Assembly: GCA_021809435.1 (NCBI GenBank)
Contig: JAKBAD010000002.1
Location: 1 to 64,000, forward strand
Direction: 5' to 3'
Origin: Pseudomonadota bacterium
GTDB lineage: Bacteria; Pseudomonadota; Alphaproteobacteria; Acetobacterales; Acetobacteraceae
Length of the DNA: 64,000 nt
Shown: positions 44,149-53,035 of the stretch, piece by piece
Position numbering within the stretch: position 1 is the stretch's first letter
How the letters are laid out: every line of letters starts with the position of its first letter
Translations under genes and position numbers: made by a program
The notes under the pieces: generated by a model
Seen by the model: only the letters and a program-made list of their open reading frames with translations
Database searches by the model: none
Told to the model about the DNA's origin: nothing

Positions 44149-44984
44149 TTCGCCCCCCTGCCTTGTCATCGCGTCTCCGGCTGGTGCTGCTGGCCGCCAC
44201 CCTCACCACATCATGGCGCGGCGCTCTGGCCGATCCATGGGTGCCCGCCGCCGGGTCTGGCGAGGTCAAGCCCATGATCCGCCTGTTCGAGGGCAACCGC
44301 GCGTTTCCCGCCGGCGGCTTCACCACCTCGACCGTGCCGGCCTCGAGCGCCACCATGACCCAGTACCGTCTGACCGGTATCCAAGGGCTCGGTGACGGGC
44401 TCTCGATCGAGTATGATGTGCGCGGCGCGCGCCTGCGCAACCAAACCAACGTCAATCATATCCCCACGCCCCATGTCTCCGCGGGTTTGCAGGACGAGGA
44501 AATCGGGGTGAATTACGGCCTCACGCAGCAGCCGTCTTTTGCCGATTCCGTTGAGCTGAACATGATCATTCCCGCCGGCCGCAGCAAAGCCGTGCCGGCG
44601 CTGGGCACCGGGCGCTGGGCCACCGAGCCCGACTTCCAGGCCGGGTTTGCGGGCGGCTGGGGCGATATCACGCTCACCACGGGACCGCGTGTTTTTCTTG
44701 ACGGCAACGCCACGCAAGTGCGCGCGACACTCGATCTGTCGGTGCGGCTGACACATCGGCTCTCGCTGCTCGGTGAAGTTTTCGCGGTCAAGACATTCAG
44801 ACAAAGCGCCAAGCTGCCGCCCGGCGCGCAAGGGGAGATTTACAACCTCATCCGCCCGGCGGTGGGCGTGTCATGGCGGATAACGCCGCGACTGCGGCCG
44901 TTTCTGCTCTACGAAGTCAACCTCGCGGGGGCGGGACTCCATGCCGGCAGCCAAATCGAATTCGGCCTTGCGCTGCACTACTGA
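44145..44984 (+). CDS. Exported beta-barrel protein of the glycan operon
   Basis: 279 residues from the ATG at 44145, overlapping the ABC exporter stop. Residues 1-29 form a signal peptide ending ALA/D. The rest is strand-rich (YRLTGIQGLGDGLSIEYDVRG, EIGVNYGL, VRATLDLSVRLTHRLSLLGEVFAV, RPFLLYEVNLAGAG) and ends with tyrosine, as expected of an outer-membrane barrel. It may complete the export route or sense the glycan. No specific family could be named. Confidence 0.7.
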   Translation: MIRPPALSSRLRLVLLAATLTTSWRGALADPWVPAAGSGEVKPMIRLFEGNRAFPAGGFTTSTVPASSATMTQYRLTGIQGLGDGLSIEYDVRGARLRNQTNVNHIPTPHVSAGLQDEEIGVNYGLTQQPSFADSVELNMIIPAGRSKAVPALGTGRWATEPDFQAGFAGGWGDITLTTGPRVFLDGNATQVRATLDLSVRLTHRLSLLGEVFAVKTFRQSAKLPPGAQGEIYNLIRPAVGVSWRITPRLRPFLLYEVNLAGAGLHAGSQIEFGLALHY

Positions 44985-45597
44985 CGCGCAGGCGGGCCGC
45001 CTGCTGCTGTTCGTGCGCCATGGGCACACGGCCTGGATGCAGGAAGGGCGCTACCAGGGCCGCAGCGACACGCCACTCTCCGAGGCTGGGCACGAGGAAG
45101 CGCGGCGCTTGGCAAAACGCCTGGACGGTGAAAACCTGGCCGCCATTTACACCAGCCCCCTGCGCCGCGCCCATGAAACCGCCCGCCATATCGCGCGGTT
45201 TCACCCCCACACCCCCTTTGCGACGGATGAGCGGCTGACAGAGATCGGGTTTGGCGACTGGGAGGGCCGGACCCAGGCCGATATCCGCGCCACCACGCCT
45301 GAGGCGCTCCGACGCTGGAAGCGCGACCCCGGCGGCATGCGCTTTCCGGGCGGCGAAACACTGGCCGAGGCCCAAAACCGGCTGCATGAGTTTCTCTCGG
45401 CTTTGCCCCCGGACGGCGGCCCCGCGCTGGTGGTGACACATGCGGGCATGATCCGCCTCGCCCGCCTCGCGGCCGAGGACCGTGAGATCGCGGCGTTCCG
45501 CACAATCGCCGTGCCCACGGCGGGGGTGACGCGCCTTATCCTGGCCGGCACGACGGTCTTGCGGCCCGCCGGCATAATTTCAGAATTCGTGGAGTGA
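44941..45597 (+). CDS. Histidine phosphatase family protein (phosphoglycerate mutase-like)
   Basis: 218 residues. The catalytic RHG is at 26-28 (FVRHGHTAW), SPLRRAHETA follows, EIGFGDWEG carries the proton donor, and VVTHAGMIRLA holds the second histidine. It overlaps the barrel gene by 44 bases, and no later in-frame ATG would leave the RHG motif intact. In a sugar-nucleotide operon it may dephosphorylate a sugar phosphate, but the family is broad. Confidence 0.85.
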   Translation: MPAAKSNSALRCTTDAQAGRLLLFVRHGHTAWMQEGRYQGRSDTPLSEAGHEEARRLAKRLDGENLAAIYTSPLRRAHETARHIARFHPHTPFATDERLTEIGFGDWEGRTQADIRATTPEALRRWKRDPGGMRFPGGETLAEAQNRLHEFLSALPPDGGPALVVTHAGMIRLARLAAEDREIAAFRTIAVPTAGVTRLILAGTTVLRPAGIISEFVE

Positions 45598-45601
45598 ACT
45601 G

Positions 45602-46969
45602 ATGCGCATTGTCATGATTGGCGCCGGCTATGTTGGGCTGGTATCGGGCGCGTGCTTCGCCAGCCTGGGAACCGGGGTGACGATTGTGGAAAAAGACCCG
45701 GCCCGGCTGGCGGCGCTGCGCGAGGGACATATTCCCATCTATGAGCCGGGGCTCGAGCGGCTGGTGGCTGACGCTACCCGGACAGGGCATTTGCGCTTCG
45801 AGGCTGACCTGGAAGCCGCGCTTCCTGGCGCCGACGCGGTGTTTCTGGCGGTTGGCACACCGTCACGCCGGGGGGATGGCCACGCCGACCTGAGCCATGT
45901 GTTCGCCGCCGCCGCCGAAGTGGCCGCCGCGTTGACCGCGCCGACCGTGCTGGTGACCAAATCCACCGTGCCGGTGGGCACTGGCCGGCGCCTGAGCCAG
46001 ATGATGCGTGAAGTGCGGCCCGGCCTCGCCATACATATCGCCTCCAATCCTGAGTTTTTGCGCGAGGGTAGCGCGATCGAGGATTTTTTGCGGCCTGAGC
46101 GTATCGTCATCGGCACCGACAGCCCCGCCGCGCGCGAGGTACTCGAGGCCTTGTACCACCCGCTCACCGAAGCCGGCGCGGCGTTGTTTTGCACGGGCCG
46201 GGAAACCGCGGAGCTGATCAAATATGCCACCAATGCCTTTCTCGCCCTGAAAATCACCTTCGCCAACGAGATGGCGGATCTGTGCGAGCAGGTCGGCGCC
46301 GATATTCATGAATTGGCGCACGGCATGGGGCAGGATAGCCGTATCGGGCCGAAATTTCTCCAACCTGGTCCCGGATTCGGCGGCTCGTGCTTTCCCAAGG
46401 ATACCCAGGCGCTGATGCGCATCGCCCAAGACGCCCAGGCCCCATCGCGGCTGGTGGAGACGGTGGTGGCCGTGAATGATGCGCGCAAGGCGGCCATGGC
46501 CGGGCGTATTCTCAAGGCGTTCGGCGGCTCGGTCCGGCGGCGCCGGGTGGCGGTGCTGGGGCTTACCTTCAAGCCCGACACCGACGACATGCGCGAATCC
46601 CCCGCCATTCCCATCCTGCACCGTCTGGCGGAGCTGGGGGCCGAGATTACCGCCTATGACCCCGCCGGCATGGCCCAGGCACGCGGCTGCCTGCCCGAGG
46701 CCATTACCTACGCCCCCAGCGCGGCCGCGGCTGTGCACGGCGCCGACGGGGCGGTGCTGATCACGGAATGGGCGGAATTCCGGACGCTTGATCCCGCATG
46801 GCTGGCCCAGACCATGCGCGGGCGCGTGGTGGTCGATTTACGCAATGTGTTTGACGCCAAAGCCATGCGCCGGGCTGGCCTGGAACACCACGCCATCGGC
46901 CGCCCGGCACCGGCGGGGCTGCCCGCCGCCCCGCCAGCGGAAGCGGCTTATTGCACCGCCGCGGAATGA
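45602..46969 (+). CDS. ugd: UDP-glucose 6-dehydrogenase
   Basis: 455 residues. It makes UDP-glucuronate from UDP-glucose with two NAD+. The N-terminal Rossmann motif is GAGYVG (7-12). The catalytic set includes TKSTVPVGTG, EFLREGSA, lysine 207 in ELIKYATNAFLALKI and the nucleophile cysteine 263 in GFGGSCFPKD; the C-terminal UDP domain has LGLTFKPDTDDMRESPA. It starts four bases after the phosphatase and closes the glycan operon, supplying glucuronic acid to its glycosyltransferases. Confidence 0.93.
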   Translation: MRIVMIGAGYVGLVSGACFASLGTGVTIVEKDPARLAALREGHIPIYEPGLERLVADATRTGHLRFEADLEAALPGADAVFLAVGTPSRRGDGHADLSHVFAAAAEVAAALTAPTVLVTKSTVPVGTGRRLSQMMREVRPGLAIHIASNPEFLREGSAIEDFLRPERIVIGTDSPAAREVLEALYHPLTEAGAALFCTGRETAELIKYATNAFLALKITFANEMADLCEQVGADIHELAHGMGQDSRIGPKFLQPGPGFGGSCFPKDTQALMRIAQDAQAPSRLVETVVAVNDARKAAMAGRILKAFGGSVRRRRVAVLGLTFKPDTDDMRESPAIPILHRLAELGAEITAYDPAGMAQARGCLPEAITYAPSAAAAVHGADGAVLITEWAEFRTLDPAWLAQTMRGRVVVDLRNVFDAKAMRRAGLEHHAIGRPAPAGLPAAPPAEAAYCTAAE

Positions 46970-46999
46970 GGAAACGCGCCGCGCCCCTGCCCGCCGGCC

Positions 47000-47695
47000 T
47001 CAGGCCAACGTGCCGAAGAGCCGGCCGATGCCGGTTGTGGCGGCCATGGCCAAAGCCCCCCAGAACATTACCCGCACTGCCGGCTTGAGCATGGGCGCGC
47101 CACCCGCCTTGGCGCCGGTGGCCCCCAAGATGGCCAAAAACAACAGCGCGCCCACGCCGATACCGGGCATCAGCCACACCATGGGCAAAAGCGCGGCCAG
47201 CACCAGCGGCGCCGCGGCCCCGGCCGAAAAAGTGAGCGCCGATGCCAGGGCGGCCTGCACGGGGTTGGCCCCGACCAGCTCCGAGATGCCCAGCTCGTCG
47301 CGCGCGTGGGCGGCCAGGGCGTCATGCGCCATCAGCTGCACCGCCACCTCGCGGGCCAGATCGGGCGCCACCCCACGGGCCTGATAGATCTGCGCGAGCT
47401 CGGCCACCTCGACCTCATGATCCGAGGCGAGCTCGTGCCGCTCCTTGGCCAGAGCAGCCGATTCCGTATCCGCCTGAGAGCTGACCGAAACATACTCGCC
47501 CGCCGCCATGGCCATGGCGCCCGCCACCAGCCCGGCCACACCGGCCACCAGGGCATCGTGGCGCAGCCCGCTCGCGGAGACGACCCCCAAAACCAGGCTG
47601 GCCGTGGATATAATACCGTCATTGGCGCCCAACACCGCCGCGCGTAACCAGCCGGTCCGCTCGATCAAATGGGTTTCCTTGTGTCCTCGCTGCAT
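47000..47695 (-). CDS. VIT1/CCC1 family iron/manganese transporter
   Basis: 231 residues from the ATG at 47695; a GTG two codons earlier is possible. Typical segments are LRAAVLGANDGIISTASLVLGV (TM1), AMAMAAGEYVSVSSQADTE (TM2 with the metal-site acid) and a cytoplasmic acidic loop ELASDHEVEVAELAQIY. Three C-terminal helices follow. It probably exports Fe2+ or Mn2+ from the cytosol. It diverges from the P-type ATPase gene across 93 bases, and both may answer to metal stress. Confidence 0.87.
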   Translation of the reverse strand: MQRGHKETHLIERTGWLRAAVLGANDGIISTASLVLGVVSASGLRHDALVAGVAGLVAGAMAMAAGEYVSVSSQADTESAALAKERHELASDHEVEVAELAQIYQARGVAPDLAREVAVQLMAHDALAAHARDELGISELVGANPVQAALASALTFSAGAAAPLVLAALLPMVWLMPGIGVGALLFLAILGATGAKAGGAPMLKPAVRVMFWGALAMAATTGIGRLFGTLA

Positions 47696-47788
47696 TTTCA
47701 CTCTCTATTCCAATCTTGACGCATGATAGTATCGAGCCGCGCTTTGGGCCTTGCGCTACCTCAAGGCCGCGCTGTGCCGGGAGGAAGC

Positions 47789-50341
47789 ATGTCAGGAGCC
47801 GCTCCGGGGGCCACGTCCAGCATCGCCGGCCTGTCTCAAGCCGAGGCGCAGGCGCGGCTGCAACAAGATGGCCCCAACGAATTGCCCCAGGATCAGCAGC
47901 GGCGCCTGCCTGTCATTATCTGGGAAGCCGTGCGCGAGCCAATGCTGCAATTGCTGCTGGCCGCGGGCGTGATCTATCTGTTGCTGGGCAATTTGGCCGA
48001 AGCCTTGATTTTGCTGGGCTTCGCGGTGCTCAACGTGGTGATGGTGGTGGTGCAGGAAGCCCGCACGGAAACCGCGCTGGCGGCACTGCGCGCTTTGGCC
48101 ACCCCCCAGGCGCAGGTATGGCGCGAGGGCGGCAAGCGGCGCGTGCCCGCGCGCGAGTTGGTGGTCGGGGATGTCATTGGCTTGTCGGAAGGCGAGCGCG
48201 TGCCGGCGGATGCCCTGCTGATCGAGGCGTCAGCCCTTTATGCCGATGAAGCCCTGCTGACCGGCGAATCCGTTCCCGTTGGCAAACAAGCCGGCGGCGC
48301 GCCGGTGCTCAACGCCCAGCCCGGCGGTGAGGATACGCCCCTGATCTGGGCGGGCAGCCTGATTACCGCCGGCACCGGGATGGCGATTGTCACCGCCACG
48401 GGGCCGCGCACCGCCATCGGGCGCATCGGCCATGCGTTGAGCACCGTGGCCGCCGCGCCGCCGCCCTTGCAACGGCAAATGCGGCGCCTGGTCTGGCTGT
48501 TCGCGGCCGCGGGCATTGGCACGTCGGTCATCCTCACCCTCGCTTATGGCCTGCTGCACGGGCAATGGCTGCAGGCGATCTTAGGGGGCATCACCCTGGC
48601 AATGGCCACATTGCCAGAGGAGTTTCCTCTGGTTCTCACCATCTTTCTGGTGCTGGGGGCGTGGCGCATGGCGCGCCAGCATGTGCTGGCCAGACGGGCC
48701 GCGGCCATTGAGGCCCTGGGTACGGCCACGCTGCTGTGCACCGATAAAACCGGCACGCTGACGCAAAACCGCATGTCCGTGGCAAGGCTCGCGACCGGTC
48801 ATGAGGCGCTGGATATAACACCGGCCACCACCAGCCTGCCCGAGCCCTTTCATGAATTGCTGGAATTTGCCATTCTGGCCAGCCGCCCCGACCCGTTCGA
48901 CCCCATGGAGCAGGCCTTCCACGATCTGGGCGCCCGGGGGCTGGCCAATAGCGAGCATTTGCACCCGGCCTGGGTGATGGCGCATGGCTACCCGCTGCAA
49001 CCAGGCCTGCCAGCCATGAGCCAGGCATGGGCGGGCGATGGGGTGGAGGGGCATGTGATCGCCGCCAAGGGCGCGCCTGAGGCCATTGCCGATCTCTGCC
49101 ACCTGGACGGGGCCGCCCTGGCCATGGCGCGGCGCGGCGCCGCCGACATGGCGGCCGCGGGCTTGCGCGTTCTGGCCGTGGCCAAGGGCACACATGCCCA
49201 ACCCGGCTGGCCCGCCAGCCAGCATGAGTTTGACTTCACCTGGCTTGGGCTGGCGGGCCTTGCCGACCCCTTACGCCCCGGCGTGCCCGAAGCCGTGGCG
49301 GCCTGCCACGGCGCGGGCATAGATGTGGCCATGATCACGGGCGACCACCCCATAACCGCGCAGACCATTGCCCGGCAGGCCGGCATCGGGGCCGGCCCTG
49401 TGCTCACGGGCCCGGAAATTGCGGCGCTCGACGACATGGCGCTGCGGGCGGCCTTGCGCGGGACGCGCATATTCGCCCGGGTAACGCCCGAGCAAAAATT
49501 GCGCCTGGTGCGGGGCTTCGCCGCCAATGGCGAGGTGGTGGCGATGACGGGCGATGGCGTCAACGACGCCCCCTCGCTCAAGGCCGCGCATATTGGCGTG
49601 GCCATGGGCGGGCGCGGCACCGACGTTGCCCGCGAGGCCGCCGCGCTGGTGCTGCTCGATGATGATTTCACCAGCCTGGTTGCCGCCATCCGGCTGGGGC
49701 GGCGCATCGATGCCAATTTGCGCAAGGCCTTCTCCTATATACTCGCCGTGCATGTGCCCATTGCCGGCATGTCCCTGCTGCCGGTGCTGCTCGGGGGACC
49801 GTTGCTGCTTGGCCCCGTGCATGTGGTGTTTCTCGAAATGATCATCGACCCGGTCTCGTCCATCATCTTCGAGGCGGAGCCCGAGGCCCCCACCATCATG
49901 GCCCACCCGCCCCGCCGGGCTGACGCGCCCTTGTTCAGCCTTGGTCTGCTCGCGGGGGGCTTGCTGCAGGGGGCCACCGTGCTGGGCGCCGCCTTGCTGG
50001 CGTTTGAACTGGGCACGCATGGGCTAGGCCAGGAAAGCACCGGCCGGGCCATGGCCTTTCTTACGCTGGTAAGCGGCAATCTCGGGCTCGTGATCAGCAA
50101 CAAGCTGCTCGACGGAGGGGCCCTGGGCGCGATCTTGCGGCCCAACCGGGCGCTGGTGATGGTTGGCATCCTCGCCAGCGCCGCCCTTATCCTCATCTTC
50201 TGGGCACCCGGGTTGCGCCATTTATTCGGGTTCGCGGCATTATCCGCGCGTGAGGCCGCCATGGCGCTGGCCGCGGGCGGGGCCAGCATGGCCGTGAATG
50301 CCGCCGCCATTGGCTTGCGGCCCATATGGCGCCGCGCCTGA
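47789..50341 (+). CDS. P-type cation-transporting ATPase (P2-like)
   Basis: 850 residues from the ATG at 47789 (GGGAGGA ribosome site). It has an N-terminal cation-ATPase domain, an actuator domain with LLTGES, the phosphorylated aspartate 319 in CTDKTGTLTQ, the hinge GDGVNDAP at 588-595, and C-terminal helices with PLLLGPVHVVFLEMIIDPVS. The TM4 ion site reads PEEFPLV, a form common in bacterial calcium-type ATPases. Ion specificity (Ca, Mn or other) cannot be decided by sequence. Nearby genes handle iron/manganese and cobalt/nickel. Confidence 0.88.
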   Translation: MSGAAPGATSSIAGLSQAEAQARLQQDGPNELPQDQQRRLPVIIWEAVREPMLQLLLAAGVIYLLLGNLAEALILLGFAVLNVVMVVVQEARTETALAALRALATPQAQVWREGGKRRVPARELVVGDVIGLSEGERVPADALLIEASALYADEALLTGESVPVGKQAGGAPVLNAQPGGEDTPLIWAGSLITAGTGMAIVTATGPRTAIGRIGHALSTVAAAPPPLQRQMRRLVWLFAAAGIGTSVILTLAYGLLHGQWLQAILGGITLAMATLPEEFPLVLTIFLVLGAWRMARQHVLARRAAAIEALGTATLLCTDKTGTLTQNRMSVARLATGHEALDITPATTSLPEPFHELLEFAILASRPDPFDPMEQAFHDLGARGLANSEHLHPAWVMAHGYPLQPGLPAMSQAWAGDGVEGHVIAAKGAPEAIADLCHLDGAALAMARRGAADMAAAGLRVLAVAKGTHAQPGWPASQHEFDFTWLGLAGLADPLRPGVPEAVAACHGAGIDVAMITGDHPITAQTIARQAGIGAGPVLTGPEIAALDDMALRAALRGTRIFARVTPEQKLRLVRGFAANGEVVAMTGDGVNDAPSLKAAHIGVAMGGRGTDVAREAAALVLLDDDFTSLVAAIRLGRRIDANLRKAFSYILAVHVPIAGMSLLPVLLGGPLLLGPVHVVFLEMIIDPVSSIIFEAEPEAPTIMAHPPRRADAPLFSLGLLAGGLLQGATVLGAALLAFELGTHGLGQESTGRAMAFLTLVSGNLGLVISNKLLDGGALGAILRPNRALVMVGILASAALILIFWAPGLRHLFGFAALSAREAAMALAAGGASMAVNAAAIGLRPIWRRA

Positions 50342-50368
50342 GCGCCCACCCCTCTTCAGCACGCGCCG

Positions 50369-50405
50369 TTGCATAGGATAGGGGGGTATATTATAATGCA
50401 TCTCA
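50369..50405 (+). promoter_or_regulatory. dmeR promoter with G6 operator, predicted leaderless start
   Basis: TTGCAT (50369-50374) and a perfect TATAAT (50392-50397) are 17 bases apart. The spacer holds ATAGGGGGGTAT (50378-50389), a dyad around six Gs like operators of the RcnR/CsoR/FrmR repressors. A transcript starting about seven bases after the -10 would begin at or one base before the ATG at 50405, leaving no leader. The upstream ATG at 50396 overlaps the -10 box, so it cannot be used. Confidence 0.72.
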
Positions 50406-50683
50406 TGACGCATACCATTCGTGACAAAAAGCGCCTGCTCGCGCGCATAAGACGCATCCGCGGCCAGGCGGAAGCGGTCGAGCGCGCGCTGGAGAGCGAG
50501 GCTGGCTGCGAGACGGTGATGCATCTGATCGCCGGGATGCGCGGCGCCACGGCCGGGCTGATGGCCGAAATCGTCGAAGATCATGTCCGCACCCACCTGG
50601 TCGATCACCATAAACATCCCGGCGCCTTGAATGAAGATGCCGCCGAGCAGCTTCTCGATGTCGTCCGCAGCTATCTGAAGTGA
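50405..50683 (+). CDS. dmeR: RcnR/DmeR-type nickel/cobalt-responsive repressor
   Basis: 92 residues from the ATG at 50405. It belongs to the CsoR/RcnR all-helical repressor family and begins MTHTIRDKKRLLARIRRIRGQ, aligning with RcnR. The metal ligands of RcnR are all present: histidine 3, the cysteine of AGCET, and two histidines in VEDHVRTHLV. It should bind its own G-rich operator (50378-50389) when metal-free and release it with Co or Ni, allowing expression of the efflux gene nine bases downstream. Confidence 0.88.
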   Translation: MTHTIRDKKRLLARIRRIRGQAEAVERALESEAGCETVMHLIAGMRGATAGLMAEIVEDHVRTHLVDHHKHPGALNEDAAEQLLDVVRSYLK

Positions 50684-50691
50684 TTTCCTGA

Positions 50692-51942
50692 ATGTCTGAT
50701 CATGCCGAAATGAGCGCCGCCCACCGCCATGTTTTTCTCGCGGCCGACCATGCCCGCAGCGAACGCCGCACCTGGTGGGTGATATGGCTGTGCGGCGCGA
50801 TGATGGTGGCTGAAATCGTCGGCGGCTGGCTGTTTGGCTCAATCGCCCTGGTGGCCGACGGCCTGCACATGAGCACCCATGCCGGCGCCCTGCTGCTGGC
50901 GGCCATGGCCTATCGTTACGCGCGCCGCCATGCCGATGATCCGCGCTTCTCGTTTGGCACCGGAAAACTGGGCGATCTGGCGGGCTTCGCCAGCGCCATC
51001 GTTCTCGCCATGATCTCCCTGCTGATCGCCTATGAGGCGGTCAGCCGCTTTTTCACCCCCGTGCCGATTGATTATGCCGAGGCCATTCCCATCGCGTGCC
51101 TGGGGCTGGGGGTCAATGTTTTGAGCGCGATCATCCTTGCCGGTGGCGGGCACGATCATGGCCATCATCACGGCCATCATCACCATGATCATCATGATCA
51201 CCACGAACATGATGATCATGAGGAGGCGCACCGGATCACCACGCGAACCGGGACCGTGTTGTTGCGGGTTTTTGAAGACGACACGCCGCCATATTTTCGT
51301 GTCTATCCAGAGGATGGCGTTGCCTTATCGGCGGATCATACGCGGATCGAGACCCTCAGACCCGATGGCAGCCGGCAGGTTTTCGGCCTGGAGCACCGGG
51401 GGGCCTATCTCGAATCCACCGACCAAATTCCCGAACCTCATGAGTTTGTCGCCCATCTTGTCATCGATGGTGAAACGCACGAGGCGCGGTTTGCCGAACA
51501 TGAGCACGCCCACGGCGCGGCGGCGCGCGACAACAACATGCGGGCGGCGGTTGTGCATGTCATGGCCGACGCCGCGGTTTCGGTCCTGGTCATCATTGGG
51601 CTTGTGCTCGCCCGCGGCTTTGGCTGGCTGTGGATGGACCCGCTGGTCGGCATTGTCGGGGCCGTGGTCATCGCGAGCTGGGCGCTTGGGCTGGTGCGCG
51701 ACACCGCCAAAATTCTGCTCGATATGATCCCCGATTCCGCCATGCACGACAAGCTCCGCGCGACCATCGAGGCCAGCGGCGACCAGCTGGACGATTTGCA
51801 CCTCTGGCGTCTGGGCCCCGGGCATTTCGGCGCCATTTTGTCGGTCCGCACCGAACATCCCCGTACTGTCGCGTATTATCGCGGGCAGCTCTCACGGTTC
51901 AAATCCCTCTCTCATCTGACGGTTGAGATACACAAGGTCTGA
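50692..51942 (+). CDS. dmeF: DmeF-like CDF cobalt/nickel efflux transporter with large His-rich insert
   Basis: 416 residues, about 100 longer than a basic CDF protein. Six transmembrane helices carry the transport site: aspartate 56 and histidine 59 in TM2 (VADGLH), histidine 289 and aspartate 293 in TM5 (HVMAD). Between TM4 and TM5, residues 154-180 are almost all His/Asp. They are followed by about 95 residues of a beta-rich segment (RVFEDDTPPYFRVYPEDG, HLVIDGETHEARF) and a second HEHAH patch. A C-terminal cytoplasmic domain follows. With dmeR it forms a metal-inducible export operon. Confidence 0.87.
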   Translation: MSDHAEMSAAHRHVFLAADHARSERRTWWVIWLCGAMMVAEIVGGWLFGSIALVADGLHMSTHAGALLLAAMAYRYARRHADDPRFSFGTGKLGDLAGFASAIVLAMISLLIAYEAVSRFFTPVPIDYAEAIPIACLGLGVNVLSAIILAGGGHDHGHHHGHHHHDHHDHHEHDDHEEAHRITTRTGTVLLRVFEDDTPPYFRVYPEDGVALSADHTRIETLRPDGSRQVFGLEHRGAYLESTDQIPEPHEFVAHLVIDGETHEARFAEHEHAHGAAARDNNMRAAVVHVMADAAVSVLVIIGLVLARGFGWLWMDPLVGIVGAVVIASWALGLVRDTAKILLDMIPDSAMHDKLRATIEASGDQLDDLHLWRLGPGHFGAILSVRTEHPRTVAYYRGQLSRFKSLSHLTVEIHKV

Positions 51943-52011
51943 CCGCCCCCTCACCCGCGCTTTGCCCCGGCCCGCCACACGGGCCCGCCGGAGCAAGGTG
52001 ATAAAATTATC

Positions 52012-52062
52012 ATGAAAAAACAGCTGTATTGCCCGGCGGGCTCGTTTATCAAGGCGCCATGA
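52012..52062 (+). CDS. Possible 16-residue leader peptide of the RND operon
   Basis: ATG at 52012 opens MKKQLYCPAGSFIKAP and stops with a TGA that overlaps the ATG of the RND adaptor gene (ATGA at 52059). An AAGGTGAT ribosome site lies about ten bases upstream, and a TGATAA-AA-TTATCA dyad (51999-52012) covers the start. Translation of this short frame could couple to the adaptor gene. It may equally be chance. Confidence 0.4.
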   Translation: MKKQLYCPAGSFIKAP

Positions 52063-53033
52063 CTCGCCGCTCAATCGTCACGCCGCTCATGCTGGTGCTC
52101 GCCGCCCTGGCGCTTTCCGCGCAGGCCCCGCCCGGTTGGGTCACGGTGCGGGTCTCGCGCCAGGCGCCGGTCGTTTCGGGGTTTGCCTCGGTCGAACCGG
52201 GCACCGCCATCACCATTACCGCCACGCAGACAGGGCTGCTCACCAGCCTTCTGGTCGCGCCAGGCGACAGCGTGCGGCCCGGGCAGGTCATCGGGGGGCT
52301 CGGCGGTCCCCAGATCATCGCGGCACTGGCCCAGGCCCAAGGCGCGCGCGACGCCGCCGATGACGCCCTGAGCGCCGAGCAAAGCAAATTCGCCACCCAT
52401 CTCTCCACCAAAGCCCAGCTGGCCCAGGCCCAAGCCTCTGCCGCCACGGCACAGGCCAATCTCGCGGCCCTGCGCGCGGCCATCAGCCTGCGCGCGCCGG
52501 CCGCTGGGCAAGTGCAAACGCTGCCCACGGCCCTGGGGGCGGTTGTTGGCGCGGGACAGCCCGTGGCGGTGATGCAACCGGCCGCCGGCGCCTGGGTGAA
52601 AGCGGTGTTTTACGGCCCAGATGCCGCCGTGCTCACCCCCGGCATGGCGGCGCGCTTCACCCCCGCCGATGGCGCCCCCAGCACCATGCTCAGGCTGCGC
52701 GGGCCACTCGGCAGCCAGGCCGATGGCGGCGTGGCGGTTGCCTTCACCGGCACCGGCCTTGAGCCAGGCCAGACCGGCATGCTCACGCTCGCCCTGCCCT
52801 CGCGCGCGGTACTCATGGTCCCCAGCGCGGCGCTGATTTTGGATGCCGGGCAATGGTGGGTGATGGTGCACGGCCCAACGGGCGACCATGCCGTACCGGT
52901 GGTGCCGGGTGAGGCTGAGGGCGCGCAAACGCCCATCCTCTCCGGCCTCACGGCGGGGGATGAGGTGATCGTCGAGGATGCCGCCTTGCTGTATCATCGC
53001 GATATCGCCGCCCAATACCAGCCGCCCGACTAG
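52059..53033 (+). CDS. RND efflux periplasmic adaptor (MFP)
   Basis: 324 residues from the ATG at 52059, short for the family. A signal or anchor helix spans residues 5-23. The split lipoyl domain is visible as TATQTGLLTSLLVAPGDSVRPGQVIGGL and APAAGQVQTLPTALGAVVGAGQPV, flanking an alanine-rich coiled coil at about 85-140. A beta-barrel and membrane-proximal domain follow (VPSAALILDAGQWWVMV, GDEVIVEDA). It links the RND pump to an outer-membrane channel. It overlaps the possible leader peptide and lies two bases before the pump gene. Confidence 0.85.
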   Translation: MTRRSIVTPLMLVLAALALSAQAPPGWVTVRVSRQAPVVSGFASVEPGTAITITATQTGLLTSLLVAPGDSVRPGQVIGGLGGPQIIAALAQAQGARDAADDALSAEQSKFATHLSTKAQLAQAQASAATAQANLAALRAAISLRAPAAGQVQTLPTALGAVVGAGQPVAVMQPAAGAWVKAVFYGPDAAVLTPGMAARFTPADGAPSTMLRLRGPLGSQADGGVAVAFTGTGLEPGQTGMLTLALPSRAVLMVPSAALILDAGQWWVMVHGPTGDHAVPVVPGEAEGAQTPILSGLTAGDEVIVEDAALLYHRDIAAQYQPPD

Positions 53034-53035
53034 CC

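Noticed and set aside
51150-51240. Short CAT/GAT-rich repeats that look like a repeat array.
   Set aside because: They encode the His/Asp loop of DmeF in frame, with no spacer structure, so they are not CRISPR.
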